Assembly: GCA_913019905.1 (NCBI GenBank)
Contig: CAJVZD010000016.1
Span: 45,951 to 109,950 of the forward strand
Length of the DNA stretch: 64,000 nucleotides
Source of the DNA: an uncultured Cellvibrionales bacterium
Lineage (GTDB): Bacteria; Pseudomonadota; Gammaproteobacteria; Pseudomonadales; Dasaniaceae
Reading direction: 5' to 3'
The position numbers and the translations under genes were made by a program. Below the pieces are notes generated by a model that made no database searches, was not told the DNA's origin, and saw only the letters and a program-made list of their open reading frames with translations. The stretch's first letter is position 1; each line of letters starts with the position of its first letter. Of the stretch, positions 56,932 to 64,000 are shown one piece after another.

Positions 56932-57462
56932 ATTAAGCAAAAAGGAAAGAGTAAGCGCGCAACGATTAACGATGAAATCGAAGCGAAAGAAGTTCGCCTA
57001 ATTGGCGCCGACGGCGCACAAGTAGGTGTGGTACCAATTGAAGAAGCTCGCGCAGCAGCTGCTGAAGCGACTCTTGATCTGGTGCAAATATCAGATTCCG
57101 ATCCGATAGTCTGTAAAATTATGGACTACGGTAAACATGTGTTCGAAGCGAAGAAGCAGGTTGCTGCTCAGAAGAAGAAGCAGGTGCGAACACAGGTTAA
57201 GGAAATGAAATTTCGTCCTGGGACGGAAGAAGGGGATTATCAGGTAAAACTACGCAACCTGGTACGTTTCCTTGAGCATGGGGATAAGGCGAAGGTAACT
57301 CTTCGTTACCGTGGTCGTGAAATGGCTCACCAGGAAATTGGTATGCAGTTACTCAAGCGCATCGAAAAAGACCTCGAAGAGCTTGGTGCGGTAGAACAGT
57401 TTCCAAAAATGGAAGGCCGTCAATTGACTATGGTAATTGCCCCGAGAAGTAAGAAAAAGTAG
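56932..57462 (+). CDS. Translation initiation factor IF-3 (AUU start)
   Basis: A 176-residue IF-3. The gene starts with the rare codon ATT at 56932, 13 bases after the thrS stop, with GCGGAGAG upstream and the coding text [15 protein letters not shown] following. No ATG or GTG start is available in frame near this point. AUU initiation of infC and its self-control by IF-3 are well known in enterobacteria. N-domain then linker and C-domain ([20 protein letters not shown]) are all present. Binds the 30S subunit to control initiation. Confidence 0.96.
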   Translation: MKQKGKSKRATINDEIEAKEVRLIGADGAQVGVVPIEEARAAAAEATLDLVQISDSDPIVCKIMDYGKHVFEAKKQVAAQKKKQVRTQVKEMKFRPGTEEGDYQVKLRNLVRFLEHGDKAKVTLRYRGREMAHQEIGMQLLKRIEKDLEELGAVEQFPKMEGRQLTMVIAPRSKKK

Positions 57463-57662
57463 TAACGTGAGCTCACTAAGTTTTGCTTTCAATGCGGTGA
57501 TATGACATTTAGTCTGTTTTGTCGCTGTCGAAAGGAAAAAGGGCCGTTATCTTTTTTTGTTTTTATTAACTTTAGAACCTGAGAATGGACTAAATAAATA
57601 GCCATTCCATTATTTAAATAATCTGTATTTAAATATCGGTTCCAAATGCGGAGTATCTAACG
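57463..57662 (+). promoter_or_regulatory. Leader between infC and rpmI, possible L20 regulatory region
   Basis: A 200-base gap with a T-rich stretch (TCTTTTTTTGTTTTTATT, about 57550-57568) and two inverted repeats (GAATGG/CCATTC and ATTTAAAT/ATTTAAAT around 57580-57645). In E. coli the rpmI leader is bound by L20 and used for feedback control. Position matches; the RNA structure is not demonstrated here. Confidence 0.35.
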
Positions 57663-57857
57663 ATGCCAAAAGCTAAAGTACACAGTGGGGCAGCTAAGCG
57701 TTTTAAAAAAACCGGTGCCGGTTATAAACGCAAAAGCGCTCATAAAAGTCACATCTTGACCAAGATGACAACTAAACGTAAGCGTCAATTGCGCGGTACT
57801 TCTGAGGTTCATCCTTCAGACAAGATACTGATCGATCGTATGTTGCGTGCCAACTAG
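57663..57857 (+). CDS. 50S ribosomal protein L35
   Basis: A 64-residue basic protein beginning [18 protein letters not shown], typical L35 in both sequence and length. Between infC and rplT in the conserved order. Confidence 0.97.
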   Translation: MPKAKVHSGAAKRFKKTGAGYKRKSAHKSHILTKMTTKRKRQLRGTSEVHPSDKILIDRMLRAN

Positions 57858-57936
57858 TTGTTGTCATTCTCGTTAAAAACTCTTTTCGAAGAAATTTTTC
57901 TGAAAGACTTAAGAAGGTTAAGATTAGGAGACTATT

Positions 57937-58293
57937 ATGCCTCGCGTTAAACGTGGTGTGGTTGCACACCGTCGTCATAAAAAGATTTTAAAGCAAGCTA
58001 AGGGTTACTACGGAGCGCGTTCACGTGTCTTTCGTGTTGCCAAGCAAGCCGTTATTAAAGCTGGTCAATATGCATACCGAGATCGTCGTCAGCGTAAACG
58101 CCAATTTAGAGCTCTGTGGATTACACGTATTAATGCCCAATCTCGTGCAAACGGATTGTCGTATAGCCGTCTAATTGCAGGTCTTAAGAAAGCAGAGGTC
58201 GGTCTCGATCGTCGTGTGTTGGCTGATTTAGCTGTACATGACAAAGCTGCTTTTGCTGCTGTAGTTCAAAAAGCAGTTGCAGCCTTGGCTTAA
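57937..58293 (+). CDS. 50S ribosomal protein L20
   Basis: A 118-residue basic protein with the L20 patterns [21 protein letters not shown] and [20 protein letters not shown]. Known as both a structural 23S-binding protein and a regulator of its own operon. AGGAGA ribosome binding site. Followed by a terminator. Confidence 0.97.
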   Translation: MPRVKRGVVAHRRHKKILKQAKGYYGARSRVFRVAKQAVIKAGQYAYRDRRQRKRQFRALWITRINAQSRANGLSYSRLIAGLKKAEVGLDRRVLADLAVHDKAAFAAVVQKAVAALA

Positions 58294-58330
58294 TACAGAC
58301 TGGTTTCGCGACCTTTGTGTGTTAAATAGA

Positions 58331-58367
58331 TAGGGAAAGGGCTGTGGCCCTTTCCCTATTGTCGTTT
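58331..58367 (+). terminator. Rho-independent terminator or attenuator between rplT and pheS
   Basis: A perfect 12-base-pair stem, TAGGGAAAGGGC (58331-58342) with GCCCTTTCCCTA (58347-58358) and a four-base loop, followed by TTGTCGTTTTT. It separates the ribosomal genes from pheST. A Phe-rich leader peptide like E. coli pheM was not seen, so attenuation would have to be sensed otherwise. Confidence 0.8.
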
Positions 58368-58414
58368 TTAGGCAGTAAAAAATAAGATTCAATCAAATTG
58401 TGAGAACAGTATAG

Positions 58415-59431
<1,017 letters not shown>

Positions 59432-59696
59432 TTCAGCGGCTGCATAAACCGTGCGGCTTATTCGTTGGCAAAAGATCGCCGTTAACCGCTGTTTTAAAAG
59501 TAATATGACCGGACAGTTAGTCGTTCCTAAATCCCGGTTATGGTTAAATTTTCCAAGGTTTTTTTCACACGTAGAAATATAGAACGAAAAATCAGACGGA
59601 AGTATGGCACACTGAAATTCAAGTTAAATGGCTCGCGGCAGTAAGTGATTCAAATCGACGGCTGTCGCCGGCATAAGATCAGAGATTTTTGGCATC

Positions 59697-62108
59697 ATGA
59701 AAATAAGTGAACAATGGCTACGCGAATGGGTTAATCCGGATGTTTCTACCGATAATCTGATTGAAACACTAACCATGGCTGGGTTAGAAGTCGATGGCAC
59801 CGAGCCGGTCGCCGGAGAATTTACTGGTGTCGTGGTAGGGGAGATTATTTCCATTGAGCAGCATCCCGACGCTGACAAGTTGCGGGTGTGTGAAGTCGCT
59901 GGCGGGTCAGAGGTTGTGCAGGTTGTTTGCGGTGCGCCAAACGCGAGGGCTGGAATTAAAGTGCCTTTTGCGACGGTTGGGGCGGTATTGCCAGGTGAAA
60001 AGGGCTCTAAGACAGAGTCGTCCGGATTTAAGATTAAAAAAGCGAAATTGCGTGGTATGGAATCGTTTGGCATGTTGTGTGCCGAGCAAGAGCTTGGGTT
60101 GTCTGACGCAAACGAAGGGTTGATGGAGCTATCCCCCGACGCGGAAGTGGGTGCTAATCTGCGCGAATATCTGAGCCTAAATGACACCATTATTGACGTC
60201 GATTTGACACCAAATAGAGCTGATTGTCTAAGTGTAACGGGAATCGCTCGTGAAGTTGGAGTTCTGTTTAAAGCCGACGTGAGTCTTCCACCTATTAATG
60301 ACGTGCCGCAGGAAATTAACGACAGCTTACCCATAGAAATTAAGGCGGGATCTGATTGTCCGCGCTATGTTGGACGGGTTATTCGAGGAGTGGATATAAC
60401 GCAGCCGTCTCCATTGTGGATACAGGAAAAGCTTCGTCGAAGTGGGTTGCGCTCCAAGGATGCCGTGGTCGACGTGACCAATTATGTGCTGTTGGAACTT
60501 GGCCAGCCAATGCACGCCTTTGATTTGGAAAAAATTAATGGTGGAATTTGCGTCCGATTGGCGAAAGAGAGCGAGCAGATTAAACTGCTTGATGGCCAGG
60601 ATCTAAAATTGACGGATAGCAGTCTTGTTATCGCTGACAATAAAGGCCCAATGGCTTTAGCGGGGATTATGGGGGGCAACGATTCCGCTGTAAATTCCAG
60701 CACGAACGATATTTTCCTTGAGGCCGCCTTCTTTGCTCCAATAAAAATCGCCGGGCGCGCTCGATTCTATGGCCTGCATACCGATTCGTCACACAGGTTC
60801 GAGCGCGGCGTTGATTATGAGCTTCAGACCAAGGCGATCGAACGTGCTACTCAGCTATTAGTTGATATTGTCGGGGGGCATCCAGGGCCGGTACTGGAAG
60901 TGACATCGAAGCCCGACCTTCCACAGGCTCAAGAAGTTGAATTACGTGAGGCTCGCATAAAAAGGGTGCTTGGGCTTACGATCGACAAGTCTAGCGTGAC
61001 TGACATGTTATCTCGCTTGGGTTTAGGGGTTACCGAGACCAGCGAAGGTTGGAAAATTATTGCTCCCTCCTGGCGTTTTGATATCGCTATTGAGGCAGAT
61101 CTGCTGGAAGAGATCGCGCGTATTTACGGCTATAACCGGCTACCAGTGACTACCATTAACGCCGATTTGAAATTACGAGCCAAGCCGGAAGCAAAAACGG
61201 GTATTAAGCTTATTCGCCGCCAATTGTTAGCCCGCGGATATCAAGAGGCTATCACCTATAGTTTCGTCGACCCTAAGTCTCAGGCAATGATATGTCCCGA
61301 TGATGAAACGGTAAAGTTAGCCAATCCAATTTCGGCAGATATGGCGGTAATGCGCACGAGTCTATGGCCAGGGTTGCTTAACGCAATGCATTACAATTTA
61401 AGTCGCCAGCGCACACGCGTGCGGTTATTTGAGTCGGGCTTGAGGTTTATTCCCAGTAGTAATGGTAATGGCTTGCCAGAGCAAGAGGTGATGCTGGCCG
61501 GTGTTATAACCGGACGAAGGGAGCCGGAATCTTGGTCGGAAGACGGCCAAAGCGTTGATTTTTATGATTTAAAAGGTGATTTAGAGTCTGTGTCTGCGCT
61601 GACGGGAGGCGATAAAAAACTAACTTTTAGTAAGGGAAACCATCCGGCACTACATCCGGGTCAATCAGCCATAATTTCCCTAAATGGCTCGAACGTCGGC
61701 TATATAGGCGCTATTCACCCTGAACTTCAGAAAAAAATGAGTTTCTCGCAGACAGTATATATGTTTGAAATCAAAGTGGATGCCGTTGACTATGCTGAAA
61801 TACCCGCATTTTCGGCGCTGTCGAAGTATCCCGAGGTTCGAAGGGATCTGGCTATCCTAATTGGTCGTGATATTGCGGCAGATTCCGTACTGGATGAAGT
61901 TAGAAAGGCGGCGGGAGAAGAGCTGGTCAACCTCACGCTGTTTGACATCTATGAGGGTAAAGGTATTGATCTTAAAGAAAAAAGTCTCGCTCTCGGCTTG
62001 ACGTATCAGCATTCTTCGCGCACTCTTAATGAGGTGGAAGTAAATACATCCGTAGAGCGCGTAGTAGACCAGCTACAGAGCAGGTTTGGCGCAACATTAA
62101 GAAACTAG
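59697..62108 (+). CDS. Phenylalanyl-tRNA synthetase beta subunit
   Basis: An 803-residue full-length beta subunit: N-terminal EMAP/tRNA-binding domain (VVVGEIISIEQHPDADKLRVCEV), B3/B4 editing domain, B5 domains and the C-terminal ferredoxin-fold anticodon-binding domain (about 700-800, SKYPEVRRDLAILI). Length is as expected. Followed by ihfA after 16 bases. Weak Shine-Dalgarno sequence. Confidence 0.97.
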   Translation: MKISEQWLREWVNPDVSTDNLIETLTMAGLEVDGTEPVAGEFTGVVVGEIISIEQHPDADKLRVCEVAGGSEVVQVVCGAPNARAGIKVPFATVGAVLPGEKGSKTESSGFKIKKAKLRGMESFGMLCAEQELGLSDANEGLMELSPDAEVGANLREYLSLNDTIIDVDLTPNRADCLSVTGIAREVGVLFKADVSLPPINDVPQEINDSLPIEIKAGSDCPRYVGRVIRGVDITQPSPLWIQEKLRRSGLRSKDAVVDVTNYVLLELGQPMHAFDLEKINGGICVRLAKESEQIKLLDGQDLKLTDSSLVIADNKGPMALAGIMGGNDSAVNSSTNDIFLEAAFFAPIKIAGRARFYGLHTDSSHRFERGVDYELQTKAIERATQLLVDIVGGHPGPVLEVTSKPDLPQAQEVELREARIKRVLGLTIDKSSVTDMLSRLGLGVTETSEGWKIIAPSWRFDIAIEADLLEEIARIYGYNRLPVTTINADLKLRAKPEAKTGIKLIRRQLLARGYQEAITYSFVDPKSQAMICPDDETVKLANPISADMAVMRTSLWPGLLNAMHYNLSRQRTRVRLFESGLRFIPSSNGNGLPEQEVMLAGVITGRREPESWSEDGQSVDFYDLKGDLESVSALTGGDKKLTFSKGNHPALHPGQSAIISLNGSNVGYIGAIHPELQKKMSFSQTVYMFEIKVDAVDYAEIPAFSALSKYPEVRRDLAILIGRDIAADSVLDEVRKAAGEELVNLTLFDIYEGKGIDLKEKSLALGLTYQHSSRTLNEVEVNTSVERVVDQLQSRFGATLRN

Positions 62109-62124
62109 TTTAGGAATTCCGTGA

Positions 62125-62424
62125 ATGACAGCTCTTACAAAATCCGAAATGGCTGAAAAGTTATATGAAGAGCTAGGACTAAATAAGCGAGAAGCGAAAG
62201 AAGTCGTTGAGCATTTTTTCGAAGAAATTCGACACTCTCTGGAAGCCAATGAACACGTGAAATTGTCGGGGTTTGGTAATTTCGATTTGCGGGATAAAAG
62301 CCAGAGGCCAGGGCGTAACCCAAAAACCGGTGAAGAAATTCCGATTTCAGCGAGACGAGTAGTGACGTTTAGGCCGGGTCAAAAATTGAAAGTAAGAGTT
62401 GAGAGTTACGTTGACAATAAGTGA
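62125..62424 (+). CDS. Integration host factor alpha subunit
   Basis: A 99-residue HU/IHF-family protein beginning [27 protein letters not shown] with the DNA-minor-groove arm [13 protein letters not shown], matching IHF alpha. Forms a heterodimer with IHF beta and bends DNA at specific sites. Follows pheT, as in other gammaproteobacteria. Confidence 0.96.
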   Translation: MTALTKSEMAEKLYEELGLNKREAKEVVEHFFEEIRHSLEANEHVKLSGFGNFDLRDKSQRPGRNPKTGEEIPISARRVVTFRPGQKLKVRVESYVDNK

Positions 62425-62485
62425 CGGTTTCGACGTCGGTTAGCGTACTGGAGTCAAAGACTATTTTGTTAGAGCAGAGTGCAAT

Positions 62486-62842
62486 ATGTTAGAGCCAAGC
62501 AATAATGACGAGCTACCCGTAATACCGGGTAAACGATATTTTACTATCGGTGAAGTCAGTGAACTGTGTGCTGTAAAACCTCATGTATTGCGCTATTGGG
62601 AACAGGAGTTTCCAAATCTGAAGCCTGTAAAGCGCCGCGGCAATCGCCGTTACTACCAGCGTGAAGACGTTATCCTCATTCGCCAGATTCGCAGTTTATT
62701 GTACGACCAGGGTTATACTATCGGTGGCGCCCGACAGAGAATGACTGGAGATGATTCAAATGACAGTAACAATCTATATGGCGAAATGATTCGCCAAATG
62801 ATTGAAGAGCTAGAAGACGTCTTAAAGGTTTTGCCCGCGTAA
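62486..62842 (+). CDS. MerR family transcriptional regulator
   Basis: A 118-residue protein with a MerR HTH (KRYFTIGEVSELCAVKPHVLRYWEQEFP) and a short helical tail; it lacks a large ligand domain. The same small MerR protein lies between ihfA and tRNA-Pro in Pseudomonas. Target unknown. Confidence 0.92.
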   Translation: MLEPSNNDELPVIPGKRYFTIGEVSELCAVKPHVLRYWEQEFPNLKPVKRRGNRRYYQREDVILIRQIRSLLYDQGYTIGGARQRMTGDDSNDSNNLYGEMIRQMIEELEDVLKVLPA

Positions 62843-62932
62843 AAATTCCTTCTATATATCCTTTCCTATGTATTCACAGAATGCCCGGTTTCATGTATTA
62901 TGCCGGTCCTCTTGAGTACGCATTCAAGATTT

Positions 62933-63009
62933 CGGGGCGTAGCGCAGTCTGGTAGCGCACTACACTGGGGGTGTAGTGGTCGCAGGTTCAAATCCTGCCG
63001 TTCCGACCA
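62933..63009 (+). tRNA. tRNA-Pro (anticodon GGG)
   Basis: 77 bases including the encoded CCA. Acceptor CGGGGCG pairs with CGTTCCG (two G-U), D-arm GCGCAGTCTGGTAGCGC, anticodon stem CTACA/TGTAG around loop CTGGGGG, giving anticodon GGG, then GGTTCAAATCC T-arm. tRNA-Pro at the end of this block is conserved in relatives. Confidence 0.96.
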
Positions 63010-63025
63010 TATAAATCAACAACTT

Positions 63026-63058
63026 AGGTCACCTTTATGGTGGCCTTTTTTGTTTTTG
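63026..63058 (+). terminator. Rho-independent terminator after tRNA-Pro
   Basis: AGGTCACC (63026-63033) and GGTGGCCT (63039-63046) pair with one G-U, loop TTTAT, followed by a T-rich run to about 63058. Confidence 0.78.
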
Positions 63059-63093
63059 TTGTAAGCTGGGGTTCACAGGGGGCGTATAAGAAA

Positions 63094-63186
63094 GAGTTTC
63101 ACTTAGTAACGCTGTTTATAACAGTCAGGTGTTACATTCTGCGTTATGCAATCGGGCATCACCTTGAATTAAAAGAAGTGAAACTC
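63094..63186. repeat. Long-range inverted repeat with nested stems
   Basis: GAGTTTCACTT (63094-63104) is repeated inverted as AAGTGAAACTC (63176-63186). Inside are CTGTT-TAT-AACAG and AGGTG...CACCT. The 93-base fold resembles a small palindromic mobile sequence, but no GTTRRRY-type core of an attC site fits at its ends. Confidence 0.5.
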
Positions 63187-63376
63187 CTTTGTGGAAGTAA
63201 CTAGACATGGCCAAACATAAGCCGCAGTCGTACAGATTTGATCTAACGGTGAAAGGAAAATCGTTGATATCTAATCTGACAACTCAGTAGGCGTGTCGGT
63301 GTCCCAGACTGATTTGCACTCGAGAAAACTAGGATCTGGTAAGAGTGGGAAGCAAGCATAGGTTAGAATGATGTCC

Positions 63377-64000
63377 TTAGCGAAATTTTTGTCCCAAAAT
63401 AGTGGAATTTAGAAACTGGGGCCCGGACAGGCCCCAAAGCGCTTGCAGCGTGTCTAACGGGCTCTTGATTTTCCTAGCGCCTTGTCTCAATACATGGGTA
63501 TAGATCATCGTTGTATTTAAGTCTTTATCCCCCATTAACTCCTGTATTGAGCGGACATCAGTACGGCTTTCCAGTAGGTGCGTTGCGAATGAATGCCTAA
63601 GCGTGTGACATGTTATTCGCTTAGTCAGTTCCAGGGAGCGAGCGGCTGTGCGTACGGTCTTTTGCAATGTCGATGTTGAGCAATGCCATCAGTAATAAAT
63701 TTGCTCACCACGCGGCTTATGTAATGATGCTGATGGAAACAAATATTGCCATTGGATGCTCGTCGGCGCGTTTTTGTATTTGCGATTGCGGGCGTCTGGC
63801 AGATACACATATCCGGCGCCGGAGTTGAGGTCCTTGACATGAAGCTGTTGACGTCACAGTAAATGCCGTTCAACGGGTTTGAGCAATCGTTCCGGTAACC
63901 CCACGACTCGTGCCTGGTAACCTTTAGTATTTCTGACCGTGATAGTGCCATGGTGTAAATCAATATCCTATACGCGCAATATAGAGCATTCATTGACACG
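63377..64000 (-). pseudogene. Decayed integron integrase (IntI), 5' end beyond window
   Basis: In one reading frame on the reverse strand the translation follows integron integrases for about 200 codons: DIDLHHGTITVRNTKG, then VKDLNSGAGYVYLPDARNRKY (the IntI-specific YLPDA..RKY segment), [15 protein letters not shown] and TTMIYTHV...SPLD. Three in-frame stops interrupt it: TAG at 63968-63970, TGA at 63854-63856 and TGA at 63689-63691. The second catalytic histidine (LLGH in relatives) is Asp in MGDKD. The catalytic Tyr in MIYTH remains. A 96-residue open C-terminal part (63377-63667) could be mistaken for a gene. It is truncated by the window end. Confidence 0.88.

Larger units (their letters stand above)
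63010..63376. other. Intergenic region after tRNA-Pro
   Basis: Contains the tRNA terminator (63026-63058) and the inverted repeat at 63094-63186. No supported gene. A copy of the tRNA 3' end, which would mark an integration site, was not seen within the window. Confidence 0.4.

Noticed and set aside
58294..58414. pheM-like Phe-rich leader peptide before pheS
   Set aside because: No short frame with consecutive Phe codons ahead of the 58331 hairpin.
63094..63186. attC recombination site
   Set aside because: The ends lack RYYYAAC/GTTRRRY core sites, and it lies on the 3' side of intI, where cassettes are not expected.
63377..63667. Intact small tyrosine recombinase gene
   Set aside because: It is only the C-terminal part of a longer integrase frame broken by stops.
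63625..63999. 124-residue reverse-strand open frame at the window edge
   Set aside because: It is a shadow in the wrong frame over the IntI relic; another frame matches integron integrase throughout.

Overview
This window looks like a chromosomal segment of a free-living, probably marine gammaproteobacterium of the Pseudomonadales/Cellvibrionales type. The main argument is the block at 54990-63009, thrS-infC-rpmI-rplT-pheS-pheT-ihfA-merR-tRNA-Pro, which has the same order as in Pseudomonas. A sodium-pumping oxaloacetate decarboxylase (oadGAB), a complete general secretion gene series (gspC to gspN) and a long NfeD/slipin pair fit the same picture. No phage, plasmid or intact insertion sequence was recognised. 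Layout: 1-7230 holds a VOC protein, an acyl-CoA synthetase and a three-gene lysine-catabolism-like operon (lysine 6-dehydrogenase/saccharopine-dehydrogenase family, ALDH7-type piperideine-6-carboxylate dehydrogenase, glutamate dehydrogenase family) divergent from an Lrp/AsnC regulator. 7508-20519 is a mixed metabolic and signalling stretch: single-domain response regulator, slipin + NfeD, N-acyl-D-amino-acid deacylase family, a TrmY-family tRNA methyltransferase, another methyltransferase, aldo/keto reductase, old-yellow-enzyme family, an FHA-EAL cyclic-di-GMP phosphodiesterase and an AEC transporter. 20949-28043 has a cytoplasmic GH3 beta-glucosidase, a GFA-family protein, a divergent glutathione-synthetase-like ATP-grasp enzyme, a MATE exporter and dusC; its gaps contain short tandem repeats and a palindromic repeat element. 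28427-31858 is oadGAB, 32289-44521 the type II secretion operon. 44685-54726 holds a UbiA-family prenyltransferase, a RIO kinase, an AP2-like DNA-binding protein, an alpha/beta hydrolase without its nucleophile, a PhoPQ-like two-component system, hisC and an HDOD protein. 54990-63009 is the translation block. At the right edge (63377-64000, running off the window) is a decayed integron integrase with three in-frame stops. How the parts fit: the lysine operon would convert lysine to aminoadipate while glutamate dehydrogenase handles the ammonium or glutamate released, controlled by the divergent Lrp-like protein through a palindrome in the shared promoter. The T2SS exports folded enzymes; its prepilin peptidase (gspO/pilD) is not here. 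The most notable items are the IntI pseudogene, the lysine operon, a TrmY homologue in a bacterium, a stand-alone AP2-like protein, the Ser-to-Ala hydrolase and the unusually frequent short tandem arrays in intergenic DNA. I did not find a clearly new multi-gene defence or mobile system. All family assignments are from reading the translated sequences without database searches.
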